Notes under the pieces: generated by a model
Seen by the model: only the letters and a program-made list of their open reading frames with translations
What the model was told of the DNA's origin: nothing
Database searches by the model: none
Assembly (NCBI GenBank): GCA_024405065.1
Contig: JAKSPF010000016.1
Location: 1-12,839, forward strand
Reading direction: 5' to 3'
Length of the DNA stretch: 12,839 nt
Origin: Sphaerochaetaceae bacterium
Lineage (GTDB): Bacteria; Spirochaetota; Spirochaetia; Sphaerochaetales; Sphaerochaetaceae
Translations under genes and position numbers: made by a program
Shown: one piece after another, positions 1-6,658 of the stretch
Numbering within the stretch: the first letter of the stretch is position 1
How the letters are laid out: the number at the start of each line of letters is the position of its first letter

Positions 1-294
1 AACATAGAAGCCAGGGACTTTGAAGCCGAGAAACCTGAGGACTCACAAATAAGAATTCTTACAGAACCTGCTCCTAATGTTTACGGTCATGGTCATATGA
101 AACTGTTCGCAGATGTACAAGATGCAATTCTTAATCATAGAAAACCATATGTTGATGTATATGCAGGGCGTTCTGCTCTGGAACTGATACTTGCAATTTA
201 CAAGAGCCAAAAAACCGGAGATAAGGTATACTTGCCTTTAGGTAATTTTGCATCAACAGATATGGAAGGCACATTCGGGAAAAAGGAGATATAA
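1..294 (+). CDS. Gfo/Idh/MocA-family oxidoreductase, C-terminal part (5' end outside window)
   Basis: The reading frame is open from the first base of the window to a TAA at 292-294, so the 97 visible residues are the C-terminus of a larger protein; members of this family are usually 330-400 residues. The sequence YVDVYAGRSALELILAIYKS followed by TGDKVYLPL is the typical C-terminal signature of NAD(P)-dependent sugar dehydrogenases and oxidoreductases of the Gfo/Idh/MocA type: a conserved Gly-Arg-x-Ala-Leu-Glu helix, then a Lys-x-Gly turn and a Pro-Leu end. The cofactor-binding Rossmann domain would lie to the left of the window. The internal ATG at 97 lies inside the conserved domain and is not a gene start. 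The next gene starts one base after the stop, so the two are translationally close and probably co-transcribed, which suggests a sugar or inositol catabolic operon. The substrate cannot be told from this fragment. Confidence 0.8.
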   Translation, partial: NIEARDFEAEKPEDSQIRILTEPAPNVYGHGHMKLFADVQDAILNHRKPYVDVYAGRSALELILAIYKSQKTGDKVYLPLGNFASTDMEGTFGKKEI

Positions 295-295
295 A

Positions 296-1165
296 ATGGT
301 AAAAATAAAATCAACTACAGGTATAATTGCAGAAATCAGCGAACTGGGAGCACAACTCTCGAGACTTGCAGACAATGAAAGAGAATACATATATGACAAT
401 ACGGAAGTATGGCCCAAGCACTCTCCTGTTCTTTTTCCCTTTGTAGGAAGATTACCTAACCAGCAGTATCAGCTTAATGGCAAAACATACGACATGCTTA
501 TGCATGGGTTTGCCCCAAGTTCAGACTTTGAAGTCGTATCACAATCAGAAAGTGCTGTTACACTCCATTTAATCGTTACAGACAAAATCAAAGCCATGTA
601 TCCTTTTGACTTTGGCTTTTATGCAACATACGAACTCAATGGAAACACCCTTGAGGAAACCTTCAAAGTTGTAAACAACGGTAACACAGATATGTACTAC
701 GGCTTTGGGAGCCATCCGGGTTTCAACGTTCCAATCGACAGCAACTTGAAGTTTGAAGACTATTATGTGGAATTTCCCGAAAGCAGCAATGTAAAACATA
801 GACTCTTCGACGATTCCCGTCTTGATACCGGCACAGAAGTTCCTTTTGACAAACTGGAAAACAAGAAGCTGCACTTACAACACAACTTGTTTGACAATGA
901 TGCAATTCTTCTCACAAACACAGGCTTTAAAGCAATCATAAAAACCGATAAAGATTCAAAAAGAATAGTTGTTGAATACCCGGACACTCCGTTCTGTGCT
1001 GTTTGGCACAAAGTAAAAGAACAGGTTCCTTTCGTTTGTATTGAGCCGTGGATTTGTGTACCTGGACATGCCGGAGAAAACGACATAAGCAAGAAACCGG
1101 ATTTTAACACATTAAAACCGGGCCAATCAAAAGAACACAAACTTTTGATAACAATAGAATGCTAA
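296..1165 (+). CDS. aldose 1-epimerase family protein (LacX/galactose mutarotase-like)
   Basis: A 289-residue cytoplasmic protein of the galactose-mutarotase fold; the family interconverts the alpha and beta anomers of aldoses or sugar phosphates. Recognisable blocks are SPVLFPFVGRLPNQQYQLNG (residues 43-62), MHGFAP with His70, YGFGSHPGFNVP with His140, and VCIEPWICVPG with Glu250. The two His and the Glu match the substrate-binding and catalytic positions of mutarotases. The shorter, LacX-like branch has this length and the 'IEPW' ending. The start was chosen at ATG 296 because an AAAGGAGA ribosome site lies about seven bases upstream; a longer frame from 248 would overlap the oxidoreductase and lacks such a site. 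The start is one base after the upstream stop, so the gene is in the same operon as the sugar oxidoreductase, in keeping with sugar catabolism. An intrinsic terminator follows directly. The natural sugar is unknown. Confidence 0.88.
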   Translation: MVKIKSTTGIIAEISELGAQLSRLADNEREYIYDNTEVWPKHSPVLFPFVGRLPNQQYQLNGKTYDMLMHGFAPSSDFEVVSQSESAVTLHLIVTDKIKAMYPFDFGFYATYELNGNTLEETFKVVNNGNTDMYYGFGSHPGFNVPIDSNLKFEDYYVEFPESSNVKHRLFDDSRLDTGTEVPFDKLENKKLHLQHNLFDNDAILLTNTGFKAIIKTDKDSKRIVVEYPDTPFCAVWHKVKEQVPFVCIEPWICVPGHAGENDISKKPDFNTLKPGQSKEHKLLITIEC

Positions 1166-1177
1166 AATATGTTAATG

Positions 1178-1213
1178 AAGTGTTGCAGAATTAAACCTCG
1201 CAGCACTTTTTTT
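1178..1213 (+). terminator. rho-independent terminator of the sugar operon
   Basis: AAGTGTTGC (1178-1186) pairs with GCAGCACTT (1200-1208), nine base pairs including one G-T wobble, with a 13-base loop, and runs into seven T residues (1207-1213). It begins 12 bases after the epimerase stop and marks the end of the left operon. Confidence 0.85.
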
Positions 1214-1326
1214 ATACCCAAAAACAATCAACTCAATATCTTTTCTTTTGCAGTTTTAATATAATTCATGTTTGAAAAACACGGAAAAACCACGAGATGG
1301 ATTCTGTGAAAGGTGTTTGGGGAAAC

Positions 1327-1360
1327 AAAAAAGGGACTGTTTTACAACCGCCCCTTTTTT
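1327..1360 (-). terminator. bidirectional hairpin terminator serving the broken minus-strand gene
   Basis: AAAAAAGGG (1327-1335) pairs with CCCTTTTTT (1352-1360), and a small inner GTT/AAC stem (1339-1341 with 1346-1348) sits inside. With A residues on one side and T residues on the other, it can end transcription in both directions. It lies 16 bases beyond the stop codon of the minus-strand gene fragment (stop at 1377-1379), so it was probably the terminator of that gene before it was destroyed. Confidence 0.7.
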
Positions 1361-1376
1361 CTATTTGTTTTTTTGC

Positions 1377-1439
1377 TTATTTAGCAGCCTTAAGATTTGC
1401 TTCAAGAGTATCAAGAAGATCTGCAAGCTCTTTCCTGTT
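1377..1439 (-). pseudogene. 3' remnant of a lost minus-strand gene (about 20 codons)
   Basis: Read on the minus strand, this stretch encodes NRKELADLLDTLEANLKAAK followed by TAA. It is a well-formed amphipathic, Leu/Ala/Lys-rich C-terminal helix, and an intrinsic terminator lies directly downstream at 1327-1360. Upstream the frame runs only a few more codons into unrelated sequence and meets a stop, and there is no start or ribosome site. At about 1436-1440 the plus strand begins to read as the C-terminus of a transposase, so the gene seems to have been cut by an insertion or deletion here. The helix is too short and generic to name the original protein. The combination of a good C-terminus, a stop and a terminator is the evidence; the interpretation as a relic is inference. 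Confidence 0.45.
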
Positions 1440-1683
1440 TTGTTTCCTTGTTAATTCTAAGACTTATTGAACAGAAAACTGGTCACAAGATTCCCATCAG
1501 GACTATGGTTGACAGCTTAAGAAAAGCAAACCTTGTACAGCTTCCGGACGGCAATTACATGAATACATATTGTGACAATGTAATTTCAGACATTGGTAAA
1601 GCACTGGAACTTGAACTTACAAGATAATTCTATTCAAAAAAGAACCTTGTTACTGAACGCGGAAAAACTGTAAAAAAATTCTG
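1436..1683 (+). pseudogene. degenerate C-terminal remnant of an IS1634-like (DDE) transposase
   Basis: In frame with position 1436 the plus strand reads CFVSLLILRLIEQKTGHKI, then a VDSLRKANLVQLPDGNYM segment, and on to a TAA at 1624-1626. After that stop the same frame continues for 18 codons (FYSKKNLVTERGKTVKKF) to a TGA at 1681-1683. This follows the order seen at the end of IS1634/IS4-superfamily transposases: a hydrophobic helix ending in a Leu-Arg-Leu-Ile/Leu-Glu-x-Lys motif, a 'TLR-x-M/N' helix, a short Gly-x-Tyr segment, and a basic tail. The catalytic DDE core and the 5' part are absent, there is no start codon with a ribosome site, and the internal TAA breaks the tail, so it cannot be functional. 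The left breakpoint coincides with the end of the minus-strand gene fragment. Family assignment is from memory of motif order and is moderate. Confidence 0.5.
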
Positions 1684-1737
1684 AACATGGAACATCAGAA
1701 AATTATTGATGTATCGCCGTAAGTACTTCTATTGCAA

Positions 1738-1770
1738 GTAGTTGCAGCGATTTTTTTGCTTTGCAACTGC
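1738..1770. repeat. inverted repeat/hairpin, possibly near the old insertion-sequence end
   Basis: GTAGTTGCA (1738-1746) is complementary to TGCAACTGC (1762-1770) over nine positions with one wobble, around a T-rich loop. It lies about 55 bases beyond the end of the transposase remnant and just before GGGAGTCAGGG (1771-1781). It has no T-run after it on the plus strand, so it is a poor terminator. A role as part of the right end of the decayed insertion sequence is an inference. The remaining sequence from 1684 to 1843 shows no gene. Confidence 0.35.
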
Positions 1771-1843
1771 GGGAGTCAGGGTGCCTTAATCATAGTGAAA
1801 TTATAGTTTTCAATTTTCGGGTTGGCAACAGGGAAACAGACAA

Positions 1844-2080
1844 TCAGCTGACTTTGTTATCCAAGTATAAAACAACATCGTTGAGGGTTTGAAAATTTGC
1901 AAGATCCTCATCCGGTATTGTAATTGAAAATTCACTTTCCACCGCATTGAGCAGGCTGAGAAGTCCAAAAGAATCAAGACCCAAAGTAAGCCTTATACTT
2001 CCGTTCATATCTATTTTGTCAGGTTCTGCCTCAGTATATTCACTGACTATTTTGAGCAGTCTGCAACTTATGTTTTCCAT
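1844..2080 (-). CDS. acyl carrier protein-like phosphopantetheine protein
   Basis: A 78-residue, acidic, four-helix carrier-protein sequence. The 4'-phosphopantetheine attachment motif is LGLDSFGLLSLL, with Ser37 as the expected modified residue, followed by the recognition helix and the typical Ile-Pro-Asp-Glu-Asp turn and C-terminal helix (TLNDVVLYLDN). Carrier proteins hold acyl, aminoacyl or polyketide intermediates as thioesters in the cytoplasm. The start was set at ATG 2078-2080 because AGGAG, overlapping the stop codon of the upstream gene, lies eight bases before it. An alternative ATG at 2101 would add seven residues and overlap the upstream gene, but has no such site. DSF in place of the DSL more usual in fatty-acid ACP, and the lack of any fatty-acid synthesis gene nearby, point to a specialised carrier rather than the housekeeping AcpP. 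Its partner is the exported TPR protein, in the same transcription unit. The cargo is unknown. Confidence 0.85.
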   Translation of the reverse strand: MENISCRLLKIVSEYTEAEPDKIDMNGSIRLTLGLDSFGLLSLLNAVESEFSITIPDEDLANFQTLNDVVLYLDNKVS

Positions 2081-2091
2081 GTCCGGTACTC

Positions 2092-2967
2092 CTATTTCCA
2101 TTTGTTGAGGTACTTCTCAATCTGAACAAGTGCCTGTTCATTTGCCGAAGCCCTGTTGTTTGCTTTCATATAAAGTTTTTTTGCTTCAATCAGAAGTTGT
2201 TTTGCCTCCTGCCTGTCGGTTATCGCAGTATCAATTTCAACTTCCGGCGAGCCTTCATAGTACGCATATTTTTCTATGTTGGTTTTATGAGCAGATTCAA
2301 ACTCTTTCTTCATCTCCTGAAGATTCTGAATTCTTTCCGTCACAGTCCAGCCTCTTTTTCTCAGTATCTCGGCAAGTAAAAGATAAGTCGGAAGCCTCAC
2401 TTCTCCTTCCGGAACGGTTGCCAAAGCCATTCTTGCAAAACTCACCGCCTGTTCCGTAGATTTTGCAGGATGCTGATAATAAACCTCAGCAAGAGTCTGC
2501 CACGGCTCAGAATAATCAAGGATGCCGAGCTTATCTATGATGGCTGAAACATCCGCAAGTATAGGCTTCACCGTAGCAGCCTGATCAAAGATACTTCCGG
2601 TCTGACCGCGTCTTCCTATATTGGCAGAATGCCACATATAATTTCTGTATTGTTGCGGATCATATTCAAGACCGAGCATCGCGTAGTCCGCACCCTTATC
2701 AAACCACTGCCTTCTTCCTTCTTTGTCTTTTTTGTCAAGCTCATCACCGGCAAGCATTGCAATCCTTGACATACGCCAGCATATTTCAGACTTTTCCTTT
2801 CTGTTTGATGTCATGTTAAGAGCATCCTCCAGTCTTCCAAGAAGTTCACCATAAGGAAGCCCTTGTCCGAGAAGATAATCTTCATGTTGAAGGTCTATGG
2901 CAAGTGCAGAGACCCATGAAGTACACAACACAAGAAATATTGCAAGAATAATTTTTCCGTTTTTCAC
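2092..2967 (-). CDS. exported TPR-like helical-repeat protein
   Basis: A 291-residue protein with an N-terminal signal sequence: a short basic start (MKNGK), a hydrophobic core, and a probable signal peptidase I site after SALA at about residue 23. A Cys at 15 lies within the hydrophobic core and makes a poor lipobox. The mature part is all helical in character, with TPR-like segments such as WFDKGADYAMLGLEYDP, SEPWQTLAEVYYQHP and RLPTYLLLAEILRKRG. The WHSANIGRRGQTG segment recalls the RMDN/TPR family, in which a Trp/Gly-Arg motif precedes a helical repeat; that resemblance is a weak inference. The C-terminal third (about 205-291) is charged and coiled-coil-like. The start codon is GTG at 2965-2967, with only a weak purine-rich site upstream. 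It is the first gene of a two-gene unit and its stop overlaps the ribosome site of the ACP gene. It probably scaffolds proteins in the periplasm; the partner is unknown. Confidence 0.7.
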   Translation of the reverse strand: MKNGKIILAIFLVLCTSWVSALAIDLQHEDYLLGQGLPYGELLGRLEDALNMTSNRKEKSEICWRMSRIAMLAGDELDKKDKEGRRQWFDKGADYAMLGLEYDPQQYRNYMWHSANIGRRGQTGSIFDQAATVKPILADVSAIIDKLGILDYSEPWQTLAEVYYQHPAKSTEQAVSFARMALATVPEGEVRLPTYLLLAEILRKRGWTVTERIQNLQEMKKEFESAHKTNIEKYAYYEGSPEVEIDTAITDRQEAKQLLIEAKKLYMKANNRASANEQALVQIEKYLNKWK

Positions 2968-3206
2968 TTTTTTCTCTATCTTTTTTCTTTAATATAACGG
3001 ATTTTTAATAAAATAGTATATTTTTACTATTACTTTTTTTTACTATTTTTTCATAGTGAATTCTAACTATTGTGAAAAAAATTTTTGATTTATTAACTAT
3101 GAAAATTGTCAAAACCGATAAAACAATATGTTAAATATGCGTTTTTACTACTAAGGAGCAACTTTCAGAACTTCCTTCATAAATTCCGATCTTGCCCTTG
3201 CGATAT
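2968..3206. other. AT-rich intergenic region with small dyads
   Basis: No gene is visible here. The region separates the terminator of the large repeat protein (to 3207) from the start of the TPR gene, and is very rich in A and T. On the minus strand TATATT (complement of 2991-2996) is a possible -10 box about 24 bases before the GTG start, but no good -35 box sits 17 bases above it, so the promoter cannot be fixed. Two dyads are present: AATAGTA/TACTATT (3012-3018 with 3025-3031) and ACTAT/ATAGT (3042-3046 with 3053-3057), and ACTAT recurs at about 3066. Confidence 0.4.
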
Positions 3207-3242
3207 AAAACAAAAGACGGCAAACCGAAGGCCCGCCGTCTT
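3207..3242 (-). terminator. rho-independent terminator of the InlB-repeat protein gene
   Basis: AAGACGGC (3214-3221) and GCCGTCTT (3235-3242) form a perfect eight-base-pair stem. Read on the minus strand the hairpin is followed by TTTTGTTTTAT (complement of about 3205-3215). It begins 18 bases after the stop codon at 3261. Confidence 0.88.
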
Positions 3243-3260
3243 ATATGTTTTAATCTTTTA

Positions 3261-6200
3261 TCAGAAAGATCTGAGGAGCACCGCTCTGCAGTAACTTCCC
3301 TTACTGCTGTTACTCCAGAAACTTTCAGTCGGGTCAATATAGAGCCAGCTGTAGGCATCATTGTAGTTGACCTCAGCACTGCTCCAGACCATTTTGACAT
3401 CCTCAAACCACGCGGGTTCAAGAGTACTTGCCCTGAGTCTCTCATACTCCTCAGGAGAACCGATGTACCAGTCACGGCATCCCGCAATTCTTCTGACTCT
3501 TCTGTTGCCTGAGAATCCGAACTCATCAGACAATTCACGGCTATCGGAGGTAATTCCGTTCTCTCCGTTCATGTAACTGACATAAGCCCATATTGTCTCA
3601 TATCCGCCGTTACTATCCTTGAAAGCAAGAGACTTTCTTGACTGTCCGCCGATCTTGTCTTCTTCCTTCATACTGAGAGCATGGGCAGTATTTACTTTTC
3701 CCTGACCGATCTCCCTTCCTGTAACACCAAGACTCACGGATTCGTTCCTGTTGTTCTTATACGAACCCCACTGGATATTCTCAATGAGTCCGTTGGTTAT
3801 ATCATACACATAGAACTTGTCCGCTTTCGGAGTTCCGGACACGATTCTGTAATATACGGCATTCACAAGACCTACAACATCCTGCTTGCCGGTAATCTTC
3901 TCTCCGTCAACGTCATAGAACTCATACGTAGCCCCGTTATCCTTACCGACATAGAAGATTCTTCCTCCGACAGGTTTTCCGTCAAACCAATGGATGTAGA
4001 GTTTACAGTCTTCAGGTCTGCACCACTTACCGTCTTTGATGTATCCTTCAATATTGTCTGAAGCAAACGAACCGTTGGCGTTAAGAACTCTGACCCCTCC
4101 GACAGGTGCAGTATAGAAACCTGCAAGGCTGTATCCGGTAAGCGGCACCACAGAACCGATTTCAGCAGTGGTATCTTCATAATAGACAGTTGCCACTCCG
4201 TCTTCAGGTCCGCCGTTCTTGTCCAGTCTGATTGTGTAACTGTTAGGCTGCCACTTTGCGTAAAGCAGAGTATCACCGACCACAGTATCCTTGCTGAAAT
4301 CCCAAGCACTTTCGTATTCGGCATCTTTGTACCATCCCATGAAGGCATACTCGTACTTCACGGGATTCTCCGGCGCAACGGTGAGTGTACCGTATTTCAG
4401 AGAACTCTGAGGTGTGACTTCAGAACCGCCTACACTGTCAAATGAAAGAGTAAATGACAGTCTTCTGTAGAACATTTTGAGAGTAAGTGAGCCGTCTCCG
4501 ATAATAGCACCCGAATCCGACCCGAGTGAAGAGTCGCATCTGAAGCCCTGATAGCTCTTTGCAACGGCCTTAACAACAGATTCCGTTGTTCCTTTGAGAT
4601 TCTCAACTTCCTTGAGAGCAAACTTTCCGTCAAGCGTTTCAAGATAGTGGAAAACCTTATACCCTGTACCGGCACCTACAGTCCATCTTGCGTACAGCGT
4701 CGTAGAATCAGTCACAACATCCTTGTTGAAATTCCATGCTTCCTTCAGATTACTGTCCTTATACCACCCGGCAAAAGAATATCCTGCATTCTTCGGAGCA
4801 ACGGGTTCGGCAACCCTTGCATTGAACTTCACATCATTAAGCGGAGCAATTGCGGAGCCGCCGTTTGTATTGAAATCCACCGTAAACGTCTGTCTCTTAT
4901 AGTACAGTTTGAGAAGGAGAGAACCGTCTCCGTTTATTATTCCTCTTTCAACTGTATCGGTGACTTCCGGAGTAAAGACGAATCCTTTGTATTCCTTAGG
5001 AGAAGACACGGCTTCCGCTCCGGTTGTTCCGGTAAGATTTACTGTCTCTTTAAGCGCATATTTTCCGTCCAAACCCTCAAGGTAGTGACCCACTTTGTAT
5101 GCTGTATCTTTGTTGGCATACCATCCGGCATAAAGAGTCAGGTTGGTTCTGACTGTATTGTTTTCAAAATCCCATCTCTTGGAGACCTGATTGTCGGTAA
5201 ACCATCCTGCAAACCTGTACCCCGTTCTTACAGGAGTTCTGGGCGGCAAAATGTTTGAATCGTATTCAATTCCGGTAAGGTCTGCAACTTTTGAACCGCC
5301 GGAAGAATCAAAGGACACTGTCAGCAGGTCCTTTCTGTAGAACAATCTCAGAACAAGACTTCCGTCAGCTGCAATATTTGCATTTGTAAGAGTTCCCCTG
5401 AGTGAAGAATCGTATATGTAGCCGGCATAAGTTCTCGGAGTTGCAGATACAACTGCATCCGTAACACCGATCAGGTTCTCTGCATCTTTGAGGATGAATC
5501 TTCCTTCAGAACCTTCAAGGTAATGATAAATCCTATAGGCAGTATCATCACGTGCAATCCACTTTGCATAAAGAGTCATGTCGGAACCTTCATAGTCCCT
5601 TGCACTTGAACCGTCAGCTCTGTAGTACTGGAGACCTGCTCCGTTCGGATCTGTCCAATATCCTCCGAATATATAACCGCTCTTTGAAGGCAGGATAATC
5701 TCGGGCATAGGTGAATTGTATTTGGCTGCGATACTGTTGGTTCCTGACATATCCGCATGCAGAGAGTTGAGAATAACCGTTTCAGTAGGTGCAACCTCAA
5801 TCGGGAACTCATCAAAAATCGGATCTCCGATGTAATCGTCAACACGTATCTGTGCGGCCGGCTGAACAATGATTTTATGCTCCGGTACTATTTCAGGCTC
5901 AACTATCTCAGGTTCTTTCTTAACTACTACCGGTTTTACCATAGGTTTGGGTTCCGGTTTAGGTTCTGCCTTCACCTCTGGCTTTGTCTCAGGTTTTACT
6001 TCGGGTTTCACCTCGGGCTTTGGCTCGGGCTTCACTTCAGGTTTCACCTCAGGTTCATTGATATAAACCTCGGTTTCCAGCTTGACAGGTTCGGACGCCT
6101 GCACTGCAGGAGTCTGTCTAACCGGTTCGGTTACCTGCGCATGCTTAACCTCCTTCACGGGCTGCGGCTCTGGTTCCACTGTTACCGTTTCAGGTATTAC

Positions 6201-6593
6201 ACGGCTTGAACGCACCGGTTCTGCTTCTTTGACAGCCACATGTTCGGGAGCCTTTTTTGTTTCTGCAACAACAGAAGCAGAAACATCTATGTATTCTTTC
6301 CACCCGGCATACAACGTCATATCTCCGTTCACAGGTGCGTTGAAAGAGTACTCACTTGACAGACCTCTGTCATAGTACCAACCTCTGAAGGTATAACCTT
6401 CCCTGATGGGATTCACCGGTCTTGGTGCTGTTTTTCCCTCACCTACAACACATCCCGCAACAAAACTGCCTCCGTTGCTGTCAAATGTGACTGTGTATTC
6501 CTTTGCACTGAAGAAAAATCCCACACATGCAAGAAGCGCGGCAACTATTGCCACTATACACAAGAACAGAAGTAATCCGTTTCCTTTCTTCAT
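3261..6593 (-). CDS. large InlB-repeat surface/periplasmic mosaic protein
   Basis: A 1110-residue protein. Residues 7-29 form one hydrophobic segment after a Lys-Lys start; LLAC (Cys23) could be a relaxed spirochaetal lipobox, but the hydrophobic residues after it fit a membrane anchor equally well. An InlB-type (Flg_new/Listeria-Bacteroides) repeat follows at about 33-97 (VTFDSNGG ... GWYYD ... LYAGW). Next come a Pro/Glu/Val/Lys linker (about 100-265, strictly periodic at 181-220) and a divergent repeat at about 291-344. Three MucBP-like modules beginning Y-x-(I/V)-x-HYLE alternate with three InlB repeats (about 346-781), then comes a last InlB-like unit (to about 868). The C-terminal domain (about 870-1110) resembles DUF1566/Lcl (WYIGSPEEYERL, MVWSSAEV). 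The start is ATG 6591-6593, because GGAGG lies five bases upstream; a TTG at 6605 overlaps that site. Such proteins usually act in adhesion or cell-surface display. The gene has its own promoter and terminator. Confidence 0.85.
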   Translation of the reverse strand: MKKGNGLLLFLCIVAIVAALLACVGFFFSAKEYTVTFDSNGGSFVAGCVVGEGKTAPRPVNPIREGYTFRGWYYDRGLSSEYSFNAPVNGDMTLYAGWKEYIDVSASVVAETKKAPEHVAVKEAEPVRSSRVIPETVTVEPEPQPVKEVKHAQVTEPVRQTPAVQASEPVKLETEVYINEPEVKPEVKPEPKPEVKPEVKPETKPEVKAEPKPEPKPMVKPVVVKKEPEIVEPEIVPEHKIIVQPAAQIRVDDYIGDPIFDEFPIEVAPTETVILNSLHADMSGTNSIAAKYNSPMPEIILPSKSGYIFGGYWTDPNGAGLQYYRADGSSARDYEGSDMTLYAKWIARDDTAYRIYHYLEGSEGRFILKDAENLIGVTDAVVSATPRTYAGYIYDSSLRGTLTNANIAADGSLVLRLFYRKDLLTVSFDSSGGSKVADLTGIEYDSNILPPRTPVRTGYRFAGWFTDNQVSKRWDFENNTVRTNLTLYAGWYANKDTAYKVGHYLEGLDGKYALKETVNLTGTTGAEAVSSPKEYKGFVFTPEVTDTVERGIINGDGSLLLKLYYKRQTFTVDFNTNGGSAIAPLNDVKFNARVAEPVAPKNAGYSFAGWYKDSNLKEAWNFNKDVVTDSTTLYARWTVGAGTGYKVFHYLETLDGKFALKEVENLKGTTESVVKAVAKSYQGFRCDSSLGSDSGAIIGDGSLTLKMFYRRLSFTLSFDSVGGSEVTPQSSLKYGTLTVAPENPVKYEYAFMGWYKDAEYESAWDFSKDTVVGDTLLYAKWQPNSYTIRLDKNGGPEDGVATVYYEDTTAEIGSVVPLTGYSLAGFYTAPVGGVRVLNANGSFASDNIEGYIKDGKWCRPEDCKLYIHWFDGKPVGGRIFYVGKDNGATYEFYDVDGEKITGKQDVVGLVNAVYYRIVSGTPKADKFYVYDITNGLIENIQWGSYKNNRNESVSLGVTGREIGQGKVNTAHALSMKEEDKIGGQSRKSLAFKDSNGGYETIWAYVSYMNGENGITSDSRELSDEFGFSGNRRVRRIAGCRDWYIGSPEEYERLRASTLEPAWFEDVKMVWSSAEVNYNDAYSWLYIDPTESFWSNSSKGSYCRAVLLRSF
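4250..5556 (-). repeat. tandem MucBP-like + InlB repeat pairs within the large protein
   Basis: Three successive units of roughly 425-450 bases each encode a MucBP-like module (start Y-x-(I/V)-x-HYLE, end DGSL-x-L-(R/K)-(L/M)-(F/Y)Y-(R/K)-(R/K)) and then an InlB B-repeat (start (V/L)-(S/D)-FD or FN, end LYA-(G/R/K)-W). The protein copies are clearly related but not identical, and the DNA has diverged, which suggests old duplication under selection rather than recent expansion. Confidence 0.8.
5932..6053 (-). repeat. short-period repeat encoding the PEVK linker
   Basis: On the minus strand the DNA encodes ten or so four-residue units of the form Pro-Glu-(Val/Pro/Thr)-Lys (residues 181-220, including PEVKPEVKPEPKPEVK). 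The 12-base unit varies mostly at third codon positions. Such Pro/charged tracts form extended, stiff linkers that hold binding domains away from the membrane or span a periplasmic gap. Copy number may change by slippage. Confidence 0.85.
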
Positions 6594-6603
6594 ATATGCC
6601 TCC

Positions 6604-6620
6604 AAAGGACATAGTCCCCT
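6604..6620 (-). promoter_or_regulatory. hairpin at the predicted 5' end of the InlB-repeat protein mRNA
   Basis: Read on the minus strand, AGGGGAC-TAT-GTCCTTT folds into a seven-base-pair stem with a three-base loop; two of the pairs are G-T. It ends at the base before the GGAGG ribosome site, and begins about three bases after the transcription start predicted from the promoter at 6630-6658. It could protect the 5' end or tune access to the ribosome site. Confidence 0.45.
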
Positions 6621-6629
6621 TAAATAATA

Positions 6630-6658
6630 AGTATCACTTCTCTACCCGATTCTGTCAA
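6630..6658 (-). promoter_or_regulatory. sigma-70-type promoter of the InlB-repeat protein gene
   Basis: On the minus strand a perfect TTGACA (complement of 6653-6658) is followed after exactly 17 bases by GATACT (complement of 6630-6635), which keeps four of six consensus bases including the key A at position 2 and T at position 6. The predicted transcription start is near 6623, giving a leader of about 30 bases. So the large gene can be expressed apart from the rseC-like gene upstream, although no clear terminator separates them. Confidence 0.65.

Noticed and set aside
1268..1309. Short plus-strand frame after TATAAT (1260-1265) reading MFEKHGKTTRWIL
   Set aside because: No ribosome site, only 13 codons, and the -35 position (TATCTT) is poor. 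Probably chance in AT-rich DNA.
4647..5258. Plus-strand open frame of about 200 codons with many Cys and Ile residues
   Set aside because: It lies wholly opposite the InlB-repeat gene, resembles no family, and has the composition expected of an antisense frame.
5932..6053. CRISPR-like short repeats
   Set aside because: The units are 12 bases with no spacers and encode Pro-Glu-x-Lys in frame within a long gene.
5869..6066. Plus-strand open frame rich in Gly, Ser, Thr and Phe, like a structural repeat protein
   Set aside because: It is the antisense reading of the PEVK-coding repeat; its periodicity comes from the real minus-strand gene, and it has no ribosome site.
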